DNA of 57,569 nucleotides from assembly GCF_000090795.2 (NCBI RefSeq), contig NW_003546352.1, positions 112,997 to 170,565 of the forward strand, in the 5' to 3' direction. Position 1 is the first letter of the stretch. Every line of letters begins with the position of its first letter. Shown here one piece after another: positions 19,457 to 29,008 of the stretch. The stretch is from Amphimedon queenslandica (lineage: Eukaryota; Porifera; Demospongiae; Haplosclerida; Niphatidae). The notes beneath the pieces were generated by a model. That model was not told the origin of the DNA. It worked only from the letters and a program-made list of their open reading frames with translations, and ran no database searches. Made by a program: the position numbers and the translations under genes.

Positions 19457-21709
19457 TTAATACACAACAAGTCTATTATTCTTAAAATCACATACATAAA
19501 AAAATCCATCTTTGTATAATAATCCTTTAGGATTATTAAACTGATCAATATTACAGCCTTTAGTTCCAAAGCAACAAACGTATAAACCATGACTATTGAA
19601 AACTGAGATACGATGATTACTATACTCACTAACATACACTAGACCAGTAGCTGCAGTATCTATTGTTATACCTATTGGCCAGTTAAGCTGTCCAGGACCA
19701 GATCCATAAGCACCAAACTGAGCCGAGAAACTTCCATCTGGAGAGAACTTCTGAATGCGATGATTTTCTGTGTCAGTAACATAGAGGAATTCTTGACTGT
19801 CAATAGCTATGTCACGTGGAGACTGAAACTGTCCATTAGCAGATCCTTTACAGCCAAATGAATGAGAAAAGGTTAAATCAGGATTGAAGACTTGTATCCG
19901 ATGATTATTCATATCAGAAACATAAACTTTTCCTGTTATAGGAGAAGTAGCTACACCACGAGGATAGCTAAATTGTAGTGGTCCACTGCCCTCCTCACCA
20001 ACTGATGCTATAAGGTATCCATCCATGTTTATCTTCTGGATCCTGTGATTATCTGATACAAGAATGAATTTGTCTGGAGTAATGGCTACACCCCATGGAA
20101 AAGAAAACTTGACGTTACCACTTCCTCCTTCTTTTCCAAATGATGTCACTTTCTTTCCTTCTTTATCCAGTATTGCTACACAGTGACCACCATACTCAGT
20201 TATTATAACATAATCGTCACTTATAGCAACTCCCCACGGTCCATTAAGATCTGCTACAGCACATATTGGAGTGATATTATCAAGGTAAGGATTGAAAGGG
20301 ATGACTAATGAGGTATCCTCAAGTTGTACATCATATACTTGTACCTTTACTGTGTGAGTACCACTGGTTGAAGGGTTACACTGTATCCTATACACTCCAG
20401 GATCAGTGCTGGTGGTAGTGACTGTAGTGTGAATGGGTTGATCACCTTTACCAACTGGTACTAGACTACACCTCAGAGAAGAGAGGGGAACAGACAAAAG
20501 AGATGAATCTGGCACCTCTATTGATAGTGAAAATGAAATTGCTTTGCCAGTAGATGCGATACAATCAATCTTTCTCACTTTACACTGTGCTGGTGTGACA
20601 ATATCTCCTATGTGATGCAGTGAGCCAATATTCTTACTCAATACAAAATCAGCTTTTTCCTTTGGACATAACTCCTCCACATTGATCTGTGCAGTAACTT
20701 CATTCATACGCTCCATCATCTGTTTCTTAGATCTCAGGACTTGTTGAGGACTGCCTGTCTTCAGACTCTGTTCCACATAATTCTCAACATCATCCAGAAG
20801 ACTTAAACTCATTTCTGCTGATTTAATCTGCTCTGACAGCACCTTTAGTTTAGCATCAGTGACCCTTTTTGCCTGTTCAGTCAGTTCCTTCTCTGACCGA
20901 CGAAGAATATTCATCATTTCCTCTACCATTTCATGTATTTCTTCTAAGACTCCTTCTCCTCTCTCTCTGATCTCAACCTCTCTCTCTGCTAGAGCAGACA
21001 TGACCTTCTTAAGCACTTCAATTTTCCCTTTGACCGGCTTAAGAGATTCTTCCAATACTTCTTTATGTTTACTAAAACTATTAGCAATTAGGTTATACTT
21101 GTGATCTTTATGAGTGAGTATAGCACAATCACGACAGATAGATTCATCACATGTGTCACAGTAATACCTCAATGAATCATCATGACCAGGTACAGAGCAA
21201 ATGAGGGTTGCCTCCTGTTTAGCTGGAGCTAGCAATTGAGACGTAGAAGAAACAGAGGTTGTCACTTTATCAAGACTTGTCAACTGATGGTGTGCAATTG
21301 GACTCCAAATTCTGTGTATATCCATACACTTCTGACAAAGGAATTTACTGCAATCTTTGCAGTATCCCGTGGCATTAGCTGTAGTACAGTTTTCACAGAT
21401 GATTTGTTGAGGATCAGCTACTTTCTTCATTAAGCTATATATCTCTTTGAGGTTGTTGAGGTGGAATGCTAGAGGAAAGGCTCCTGCACCTTCTTCTGGT
21501 AGCCCTGTACAATAACGACAAGTAGGACAAGAGATGTAATTGGACTCATTCTTCTTATCCAGAGGTAATGCCTCCAGACAGTGCTGACAGAATGAATGTA
21601 GGCAAGGTAAAGTCTTAGGGTTGGTATAGTAGTCAAGACACACAGGACAGGTGAGTTGTTCTTCTAGTTTGATGAGACCAGGAGAAGATGAAAATTGCTC
21701 GGTTGCCAT
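19457..21709 (-). CDS. TRIM-NHL protein, two B-boxes (750 aa)
   Basis: The only intact TRIM gene of the cluster on the minus strand; ATG at 21709 (MATEQFSSSPG). It encodes RING (CPVCLDYYTNPKTLPCLHSF), B-box 1 (CENCTTANATGYCKDC), B-box 2 (CSVPGHDDSLRYYCDTC), coiled coil with the repeated EREVEIRERGEGVLEEIH block, filamin-type repeat (DPGVYRIQCNPSTSGTHTVK) and six NHL blades ending FFYVCDFKNNRLVVY. Its close similarity to plus-strand neighbours implies an inversion after duplication. It is divergently arranged with the 22408 gene, with about 700 bases between the two ATGs and an upstream module on each side. Confidence 0.92.
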   Translation of the reverse strand: MATEQFSSSPGLIKLEEQLTCPVCLDYYTNPKTLPCLHSFCQHCLEALPLDKKNESNYISCPTCRYCTGLPEEGAGAFPLAFHLNNLKEIYSLMKKVADPQQIICENCTTANATGYCKDCSKFLCQKCMDIHRIWSPIAHHQLTSLDKVTTSVSSTSQLLAPAKQEATLICSVPGHDDSLRYYCDTCDESICRDCAILTHKDHKYNLIANSFSKHKEVLEESLKPVKGKIEVLKKVMSALAEREVEIRERGEGVLEEIHEMVEEMMNILRRSEKELTEQAKRVTDAKLKVLSEQIKSAEMSLSLLDDVENYVEQSLKTGSPQQVLRSKKQMMERMNEVTAQINVEELCPKEKADFVLSKNIGSLHHIGDIVTPAQCKVRKIDCIASTGKAISFSLSIEVPDSSLLSVPLSSLRCSLVPVGKGDQPIHTTVTTTSTDPGVYRIQCNPSTSGTHTVKVQVYDVQLEDTSLVIPFNPYLDNITPICAVADLNGPWGVAISDDYVIITEYGGHCVAILDKEGKKVTSFGKEGGSGNVKFSFPWGVAITPDKFILVSDNHRIQKINMDGYLIASVGEEGSGPLQFSYPRGVATSPITGKVYVSDMNNHRIQVFNPDLTFSHSFGCKGSANGQFQSPRDIAIDSQEFLYVTDTENHRIQKFSPDGSFSAQFGAYGSGPGQLNWPIGITIDTAATGLVYVSEYSNHRISVFNSHGLYVCCFGTKGCNIDQFNNPKGLLYKDGFFYVCDFKNNRLVVY

Positions 21710-22220
21710 TTCAAGAAAAAATAAAATTGTTTGTTACGTCAAGCAAAAAATGAAGAGAGATTAGGTAACAAGTAGAACAATAAAAATAACCAGCTAATGA
21801 TAGCAAGATAGCCCTGTCAACTTTCCAGGAAGTTATGATACACAAAAATAACTGATAACCCTACCTATAGATTAAGATAAGATTATAGTGTAACCATCAA
21901 CCATGGAAAGGTGCCTTCACCTTCTAAAAGTTTCAATGCAAGCAGTATAGGAAGTGAATGAGAGAGTGACTGAGAGAAAACAAAAGATAGCACTCCCTAA
22001 TAGGCTAATTGCATTCCTCTGCAATAGAGTACAATAGAGTAGATCTAGTCTACATTAAAATTATTATTAATAATTATTACTTGCATATTACATTGTACTA
22101 GGTGAAGCCCTTACCCATTGGCATACGTCTACTTGCATGCATGCTACTTCTGCTATAGGCTACTATGCATCGATTGATATAATTACAGCTATTTATATAT
22201 TACATATTCACGTTAGTACA
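21710..22220. other. divergent promoter interval
   Basis: Spacer between head-to-head TRIM genes. Apart from the minus-strand module at 21825-21840 I see only AT-rich sequence. Confidence 0.5.
21825..21840 (-). promoter_or_regulatory. shared TRIM-cluster upstream module (minus strand)
   Basis: On the minus strand it reads TATCATAACTTCCTGG, about 115-130 bases before the ATG at 21709, in the same orientation relative to its gene as in the plus-strand members. Confidence 0.55.
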
Positions 22221-22246
22221 GCTATCATAACTTCCTTTAGTGGTCA
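22221..22246 (+). promoter_or_regulatory. shared TRIM-cluster upstream module
   Basis: GCTATCATAACTTCCTTTAG then TGGTCA, about 165-185 bases before the ATG at 22408. AGGAAG on the reverse strand is an ETS-type core, but the binding factor is unknown. Confidence 0.55.
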
Positions 22247-22407
22247 TTGAATACCAAGAGAATGTTCTCAAGCTACCAGTAGTGGGGCCTAGACTAAAGC
22301 AGTTTCAACATTGTTAACTTCAATTGCACTGTCCATACTTCTTCATTATACCTTATCACCTATCAGCTTTGTTTACTGATACCTTTATCAGTCTTCAAGT
22401 ACTCAAC

Positions 22408-24495
22408 ATGGCTAGTAAGCAATCTTCATCTTTTTGTTCTCCTGGTCTCCTCAAGCTGGAGGAACAGCTCACCTGTCCTGTGTGTCTCACCCACTATACC
22501 AACCCAAAGATCCTACCCTGCCATCACTCATTCTGTCAGCACTGTCTGGAGAGATTACCTCTGGATAAAAAGAACGAGACTTATTACTTCTCTTGTCCTA
22601 CTTGTCGTCATCATACAGAGCTACCAAAAGAAGGAGTTGGAGCCTTTCCTGTAGCATTCCACCTCAACAACCTCCAAGAGACCTACAATCTAATGAAGGA
22701 CACTGCAGTATTTTCACCTGCTCCTCAAGAGGACACATGTAACGATCATGGTAAACCATTGGATGTTTTCTGTGAAGCTTGTAATACAGTAATCTGTGTT
22801 AATTGTTTAGCTCATATTCACAAACATCACGAATACAACTTAGTTACTGACAGTTATACGAAACATTGTGAAAGTTTAAGAGAATGTTTATCATCAGTTG
22901 TGGGAAAGAAGGAAGCACTACAGAAGGTCATGTCTGCTCTAACAGAGAGAGAGGGTGAGATTAGAGAGAGAGGAGAAGAAGTTTTAAATAATATACATAA
23001 GATGGTAGAGGAAATGGTGGATGTTCTTCGTCAGTCAGAAAGGAAACTGACTGAGCAGGCAAGAAAGGTCACAGATGCTAAACTGAAGGTGCTGTCAGAG
23101 CAGATGAAATCAGCAGAAAAAAGTTTGAGTCTTCTGGAGGATGTTGTGAATTATGTGGAACAGAGTCTGAAGACAGGCATTCCTCAACAAGTCCTGAGGT
23201 CTAAGAAACAGATGATGGAGCGTATGAGAGAAGTTACTGCAGGGATCAATGTGGAGGAGTTACATCCTAAGGAAAGGGCTGACTTTGTATTGATTAAAGA
23301 TATCAAATTGCTTCATCATATTGGAGATATTGTGACCTACTCATCTACTGCACTAGAGCAGTGTAGAGTGAAGAAAGTTGGTTGCTTTGAACGTCTTCCA
23401 AAAGAGAAGAGCATTTCATTTTCACTATCAATAGAGGCACCGGATTCATCTCTTTTGTCTGTTCCCCTCTCCTCTCTCAGGTGTAGTCTAGTACCAGTTC
23501 GTAAAGGTGATCAACTCATTCACACTATAGTCACTACCACCAGCACTAATCCTGGAGTGTATAGGATACAGTGTAGCCTTTCAACCAGTGGTACTCACAT
23601 GATCAAAGTACAAGTATATAATGTACAAACTGAGGATGTCTCACTAGTTGTCCCTATCAATCCTTACCTTAAGAACATTGCTCCTTTACATATTATAGAT
23701 GAGCTAAATGGTCCCTGGGGAGTTGCTGTAAGTAATAATGGTAATCGTATTATAGTAACTGAGAATCTTGGTCAGTGTATAACAATACTGGACAGAGAAG
23801 GAAAGAAAGTGAAATCATTAGGAGGGAAAGGAGGAAGTGGTAATGTCAAGTTGTCTTTTCCTCGCGGTTTAGCCATTACTCCAGACAACTTTATTCTTGT
23901 GTCTGATGATCACAGGATCCAGAAGATAAGCATGGATGGATACTTTGTAGCATCTGTTGGTGAGAATGGCAGCGAATCACTACAATTTAAGGCTCCCCGT
24001 AGTATGGCCATTTCTCCAATAACAGGGCAGGTTTATATTGCTGATAGGGATAATCATCGTATTCAAGTCTTGAATCCTGATCTAACCTTCTCTCATTCAT
24101 TTGGTAAGATAGGATCAGCTGATGGACAGTTTTTGTTTCCACTAGGCATTGCTATTGACAGTCAAGGATTTGTATATGTTTCTGACTTTGGTTGCCATCG
24201 TATTCAAAAGTTCTTCTCAGATGGAAGTTTTTTGGCCCAGTTTGGTACTGAAGGACCTGGTCCTGGTCAGCTTAACAGTCCATTTGGTATAGCAATAGAC
24301 ACTGCAGCTACTGGTCTAGTGTATGTTAGTGAATATGGCAATCACCGTATTTCAGTCTTCACTGGTGAAGGTGTATTTATTAGTAGATTTGAAAGTCAAG
24401 GCAGTAAAGTTGATTCTCCTTGTGGATTAACATTTGATAAAGATGGATTCTTGTATGTTTGCGATTTTAGTAATAACCAACTTATTGTTCATTAA
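22408..24495 (+). CDS. TRIM-NHL protein, one B-box (695 aa)
   Basis: ATG 22408 (MASKQSSSFCSPG); the in-frame extension to 22324 starts with TTG and is rejected. RING (CPVCLTHYTNPKILPCHHSF, with CHHSFC in place of CLHSFC), single B-box 2 (CNDHGKPLDVFCEAC...CVNC), coiled coil, filamin-type repeat and six NHL blades. The RING to early coiled-coil part is nearly identical to the 29009 gene (for example NNLQETYNLMKD, FSPAPQEDTC, YTKHCESLRECLSSV), while the last NHL blades differ, pointing to recent duplication or gene conversion. It carries the GTAAGT coding word at 23728-23733. The fifth and sixth blades are slightly shorter (ESQGSKVDSPCGL). No lesions are visible. Confidence 0.92.
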   Translation: MASKQSSSFCSPGLLKLEEQLTCPVCLTHYTNPKILPCHHSFCQHCLERLPLDKKNETYYFSCPTCRHHTELPKEGVGAFPVAFHLNNLQETYNLMKDTAVFSPAPQEDTCNDHGKPLDVFCEACNTVICVNCLAHIHKHHEYNLVTDSYTKHCESLRECLSSVVGKKEALQKVMSALTEREGEIRERGEEVLNNIHKMVEEMVDVLRQSERKLTEQARKVTDAKLKVLSEQMKSAEKSLSLLEDVVNYVEQSLKTGIPQQVLRSKKQMMERMREVTAGINVEELHPKERADFVLIKDIKLLHHIGDIVTYSSTALEQCRVKKVGCFERLPKEKSISFSLSIEAPDSSLLSVPLSSLRCSLVPVRKGDQLIHTIVTTTSTNPGVYRIQCSLSTSGTHMIKVQVYNVQTEDVSLVVPINPYLKNIAPLHIIDELNGPWGVAVSNNGNRIIVTENLGQCITILDREGKKVKSLGGKGGSGNVKLSFPRGLAITPDNFILVSDDHRIQKISMDGYFVASVGENGSESLQFKAPRSMAISPITGQVYIADRDNHRIQVLNPDLTFSHSFGKIGSADGQFLFPLGIAIDSQGFVYVSDFGCHRIQKFFSDGSFLAQFGTEGPGPGQLNSPFGIAIDTAATGLVYVSEYGNHRISVFTGEGVFISRFESQGSKVDSPCGLTFDKDGFLYVCDFSNNQLIVH

Positions 24496-25579
24496 TATTT
24501 GAATAATTGGTGATAGTTTTATTTATAAGTTTTTGTTTTAATATTAAATTTTTGATAATAGATCTAACCGTCCATGAAGAGTAGAGTAAGAGTAGAATGG
24601 AGGGAAGAACAAGAATAGTTGTTGTTAATTGTTTTAAGGTAGATACAGCTAGGTCAAAATTATGGACACAAGCAACCAATGCCGTAACAATTAAGACTGC
24701 ATGCAGAAAATGAGTGACAGAAACAATACGATATTGAGAACTCTGTTTAGAACTATGGACAAGTGTGATATTAAATTAAATCTGGCTTGATATCTTAATG
24801 CTGCATACATGACACCTGCATTAATTATTAATTACATTTATTATTTAGGATTCTTGCTAAAGTACAGTTGTTGTTCAAAAGATGTAATAATGTGGATATG
24901 GGACACACTGACAGAAGAATAAGGAAACTGTAAATGTACATATATGTGGAGTTCCCAGTCTGGTTTACATACAGTAAATGCATTTACAGTATGTGTAAAT
25001 TATGTATTATTTGTAAATTTTATGATTTAGATATTTTGTAAAGACTAAATAATGCTATAGTATCATGTTTGTACTGTTTTGGCACCTCCTTGAGTGCTAT
25101 CAAAACTAATGATGATTATTATTTGCTAAAATGGCAACATTATAGTGAAATATACTTGTCATTCATATATTCACCTTATCGTGTAGAGAGGCAAATTTTT
25201 TACTCGAATATTTTTAGCTATAATACTTGACACACAATTTTATTGCACATGTACGATGTGCAATAATAATATTTAGTATCTTCTTTGTAAATTATAGCTC
25301 CTAATTTGATATAGCTATAGTATAACCAAGATTCACGGTACTTCATAACTAGTCACAAGACCTTTGAATATATTTAAGATTAGACATCACCCACTTTTGT
25401 GTTTAGCTGTTCTGTTTAGCTTTTCTCTCCTACTTTCATCTTCTTCATTTTATTTTGCTGGTTTATCTGGTCATTAGGATTTTAGGAGTCTCTATTATTA
25501 CTGATTTGTCACCTGCTGTTGAATTCTTATTCATAAATGCAAAGTCACCCTTGTTGGTTGTCATAATAAAGGAATGTGC
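24496..25579. other. intergenic
   Basis: AT-rich; no gene seen. At 25352-25373 the word AGTCACAAGACCTTTGAATA, shared with 9725-9745 and partly with 5921, lies about 400 bases before the next ATG. Confidence 0.5.
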
Positions 25580-25596
25580 TATCATAGCTTCCTTCA
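25578..25596 (+). promoter_or_regulatory. shared TRIM-cluster upstream module (variant)
   Basis: GCTATCATAGCTTCCTTCAG, about 180-200 bases before the ATG at 25776. It differs by one base from the common core TATCATAACTTCC. Confidence 0.5.
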
Positions 25597-25775
25597 GTAA
25601 CAATATTTTAAAAGGTCATCAGGGCTATTTGTCTTTGCTTGTTTTCTTCCTTTGCTCTCGTTCTTATTAATCGCAACTTCTGACGGTCTGCTCTTGCTTT
25701 ATCTTCATACTGTCTGCTACGGTTCTACCTTTATTTTTCTATTGCATTACGCACACGAGTTTATATTTTCTTGAA

Positions 25776-27845
25776 ATGGCAAACAAACTATCTTCATCTC
25801 CTAGTCTCCTCAAACTGACAGAACAGCTCACCTGTCCTGTGTGTCTTGACCACTATACCAACCCTAAGACTTTACCTTGTCTACATTCATTCTGTGAGCA
25901 CTGTCTGGAGGGATTACCACTGGATAAGAAGAATGAGACCTATTATCTCTTTTGTCCCACTTGTCGTCAACATACAGAGTTACCAAAAAAAGGAGTTGGA
26001 GCCTTTCCTGTAGCATTCCACCTCAACAACCTCAAAGACATACACAGTACAATGAAAAAAGCAGGAGCCATATGTGATGATCATGGAAAGCCTTTGGAGC
26101 TCTTCTGTGAAACATGTAATACAGTAATTTGTGTTACCTGCACAGTTCGTATTCATAAAAATCACGACTATGACTTAATCACTAACTGTTATACTAAACA
26201 CTGTCAAAAGTTAAGAGAATGTCTATCACCAGTTGGAAGAAAGAAAGAATCACTCGAGAAAGTCCTCTCTTCTCTAACAAAGAGAGAGGGTGAGATCAGA
26301 GAGAGAGGAGAAGGAGTCTTAAATGATATACATGAAATGGTAGAGGAAATGGTGAATGTTCTTCATCAGTCAGAGAGGAAACTGACTGAGCAGGCAAAAA
26401 GGGTCACCGATGCTAAACTAAAGGTGCTGTCAGAGCAAATGAAATCAGCAGAAAAGAGTTTAAGTCTTCTGGAGGATGTTGAGGATTATGTGGAACAGAG
26501 TCTGAAGACAGGCAGTCCTCAACAAGTCCTGAGGTCTACGAAACAGATGATGAAGCGTATGAGTGAAGTTACTGGAGGGATCAATGTGGAGGAGTTACAT
26601 CCAAAGGAAAAAGCTGACTTTGCATTGGTAGGCAAAGATGTCAAATCACTACATCACATTGGAGATATTGTAACCTACTCAACTACTGCACTAAAGCAGT
26701 ATAGAGTGAATGAAGTTGGTTGCTTTGAATGTCTTCCAAAAGAGAAAAAATTTTCTTTTTCACTATCAATTGTGGCACCAAATTCATTTCTCCTGTCTGC
26801 TCCCCTCTCTTCTGTCAGGTGTAGTCTTACTAGTCTAGTACCAGTTGGTAAAGGTGATCAACCCATTCACACTACAGTTACTACCAGCAGCACTGATCCT
26901 GGAGTGTATAGGATACAGTGTAACCCTTCAACACGTGGTACTCATACAGTAAAAGTACAAGTATATGATGTACACCTTAAGGATACCTCACTATTCATCC
27001 CGTTCAATCCTTACCTTGACAACATCACTCCAGTACGTACCATAACTGATCTTAAAGGTCCCTGGGGAGTTGCTGTAAGTGATGATGGTCATATTATTAT
27101 AACTCAGTTTACTGGTCGCTCTGTAAAAATCCAAACCAAACAAAGACAGAAATCATTAAAAATTAATGTAGGACAATGCTATATTAAGCATTCTACTCCT
27201 CGTGGTGTAGCCATTGCTCCAAACAAATTTTTTTATGTCTCTGATGATAGTAACAGCATCTATATAATTAGCATGGATGGATGCCTTAGAGCATCTGTCA
27301 GTGAGGAGGGTAGTGAACAACTACAGTTCAAAGCTCCTAATGGTTTAGCCATTTCTCCTATAACAGGACAGGTTTATATTGCTGATAGGGATAATCATCG
27401 TGTACAAGTTTTGAATTCTGATCTAACCTTCTCTCATTCATTTGGTAGTAAAGGATCAGCTAATGGAGAGTTTCTGTATCCATGTAACATTGCTATTGAC
27501 AGTCAAGAATTAGTGTATGTTACTGATTATGATAATCATTGCATTCAGAAGTTTTCTCCAGACGGAAAGTTTGTGGGCCAGTTTGGTACTAAAGGATCTG
27601 GTCCTGGAAACTTTAAGGAACCAGTAGGTATAGCAATAGACACTGCAGCTACTGGTCTAGTGTATGTCAGTGAGCAAGGCAATAATCGTATATCAGTCTT
27701 TACAAGCGATGGTGTGTTTCTTGATAGGTTTGGGAGTAAAGGCAGTTATCGTGATCAGTTTGATCATCCTTATGGATTAACATTTGATAAAAATGGATTC
27801 TTGTATGTTTGTGATTTTAATAATAGCCGACTTGTTGTTTACTAA
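25776..27845 (+). CDS. TRIM-NHL protein, one B-box (689 aa)
   Basis: Starts MANKLSSSPSLLKLTEQ. RING (CPVCLDHYTNPKTLPCLHSF...CPTC), a shortened linker, B-box 2 only (CDDHGKPLELFCETC...CVTC), coiled coil, filamin-type repeat (DPGVYRIQCNPSTRGTHTVK) and NHL repeats ending GFLYVCDFNNSRLVVY. NHL blades 1-2 have drifted: in place of the usual ILDREGKKVKSLGG there is KIQTKQRQKSLKINVGQCYI, and the blade that usually reads SDNHRIQKISMDG reads SDDSNSIYIISMDG, so propeller geometry may differ. The frame is complete with no stop. The Val-Ser GTAAGT word lies at 27075-27080. Confidence 0.92.
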   Translation: MANKLSSSPSLLKLTEQLTCPVCLDHYTNPKTLPCLHSFCEHCLEGLPLDKKNETYYLFCPTCRQHTELPKKGVGAFPVAFHLNNLKDIHSTMKKAGAICDDHGKPLELFCETCNTVICVTCTVRIHKNHDYDLITNCYTKHCQKLRECLSPVGRKKESLEKVLSSLTKREGEIRERGEGVLNDIHEMVEEMVNVLHQSERKLTEQAKRVTDAKLKVLSEQMKSAEKSLSLLEDVEDYVEQSLKTGSPQQVLRSTKQMMKRMSEVTGGINVEELHPKEKADFALVGKDVKSLHHIGDIVTYSTTALKQYRVNEVGCFECLPKEKKFSFSLSIVAPNSFLLSAPLSSVRCSLTSLVPVGKGDQPIHTTVTTSSTDPGVYRIQCNPSTRGTHTVKVQVYDVHLKDTSLFIPFNPYLDNITPVRTITDLKGPWGVAVSDDGHIIITQFTGRSVKIQTKQRQKSLKINVGQCYIKHSTPRGVAIAPNKFFYVSDDSNSIYIISMDGCLRASVSEEGSEQLQFKAPNGLAISPITGQVYIADRDNHRVQVLNSDLTFSHSFGSKGSANGEFLYPCNIAIDSQELVYVTDYDNHCIQKFSPDGKFVGQFGTKGSGPGNFKEPVGIAIDTAATGLVYVSEQGNNRISVFTSDGVFLDRFGSKGSYRDQFDHPYGLTFDKNGFLYVCDFNNSRLVVY

Positions 27846-28304
27846 ATTTTATTTTTCAGTTTTAATTTTAGTAGCATAACTATTATTTATAAATATTAAT
27901 TTTATTAACTATAATTATCTGAAATAATTAAAACTAACGAATCTATTTATCTATTCAACTTCTTCAAAGAAATAATAAATAATGTTCTTAATACTGACTA
28001 TGATAGACTACTGTGTAACCTCTTTATTTAAGACACTATTTATGTACATGTATACCTACTTGTGTGTGGCTGGCATTTATATGTAATGTGCTCCAAGAAT
28101 ACTGGTATAATAGGTATAATTAATCAGTGATTTAGATATAAATAAACCCACAAGGCCAGTTGACCAGCCAGATTAGGTTAAACTTTCTACATAGCATACC
28201 GTACAAAATGATTTATTGGCAAGGAATTTAAAAAACATGGGTTTTTTCAGAAATTGGCCAGTTGTAATTAGCTAAGTACATCATTATGTTTCAGAAAATG
28301 TAAT
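27846..28304. other. intergenic, no gene seen
   Basis: AT-rich spacer. A short piece near 28235-28265 resembles the 180-bp repeat of kelch intron 2. Nothing else is seen. Confidence 0.45.
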
Positions 28305-28738
28305 AAGGAGGATATACATCATACAGAGATACAGCAGTTTTTGAACTCATTAAGTGCATGTACTGTACATGTAAAATCAAAGTTATTGATGGGATATAGA
28401 CAATGAATTATAATAAATAATTAAACAGTGTAACCTTTGGAGTGACTGATATATTTTTATAGGATATACTAGTGATAATGATTGGTCTACTAGCGTAATA
28501 CCTCTGGACCAGTATCAAGATCAACTACAAGAAAGGAGAAGAGAATGGGAAGCATCTCAACCTGTTCAACCTGAGGATAGAACTACGGTCTATTTTTCTT
28601 TTATGATAGAAGAGAAATAGACCGTCTAAGACATCTGCTGGAAGAAAAGGAAAAGGAGCTACAAGAGGAGAGAAGAGAAAAGGAACAAATTAGAAATGAA
28701 CTACAGAAATACTGTGAAAATTCTGTAGAAAACATGTA
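28305..28738 (+). pseudogene. relic of kelch-gene exons 6-7 with intron
   Basis: The end of exon 6 (GGACACACATCATACAGAG-like), the intervening intron with its TTTTTATAG acceptor, and the exon 7 coiled-coil sequence (IPLDQYQ, LQERRREWE, LLEEKEKELQEE) match 14990-15330 of the kelch gene. Because the intron is retained, this is a DNA-level duplicate and not a processed copy. The donor GTAAGT has become TTAAGT, and an extra segment of about 28 bases at 28586-28613 introduces stops. No upstream kelch exons are present. Confidence 0.85.
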
Positions 28739-28763
28739 AGTTTAATGCACATTATGTCATAAC

Positions 28764-28790
28764 AGTTATCATAACTTCCCTTTAGTGGTT
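28764..28790 (+). promoter_or_regulatory. shared TRIM-cluster upstream module
   Basis: AGTTATCATAACTTCCCTTT then AGTGGTTA, about 225-245 bases before the ATG at 29009. It lies directly downstream of the kelch relic. Confidence 0.5.
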
Positions 28791-29008
28791 ACTACCAAAT
28801 TCAGGGAATATTTTTCATAATTTCTGTTGAATATGACATCAGGAGGCAGGGCTAATTTATCTCTTACTTTCTTGGATAACTGTTGGATTGTTCTGCACTT
28901 CTTCATTATCTTATCACCACCTTCATTTACTGTTGTGTCTACCCTACCATCTGTCTTTACTGATCCCTCTCCTGTTTCTGTTTTAGGAATTTATATATAA
29001 GTACTCAC

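Noticed and set aside
19411..19635. Minus-strand frame 19411-19635 as a separate small gene
   Set aside because: Overlaps the end of the 19457-21709 TRIM gene in another frame; shadow of NHL coding sequence.
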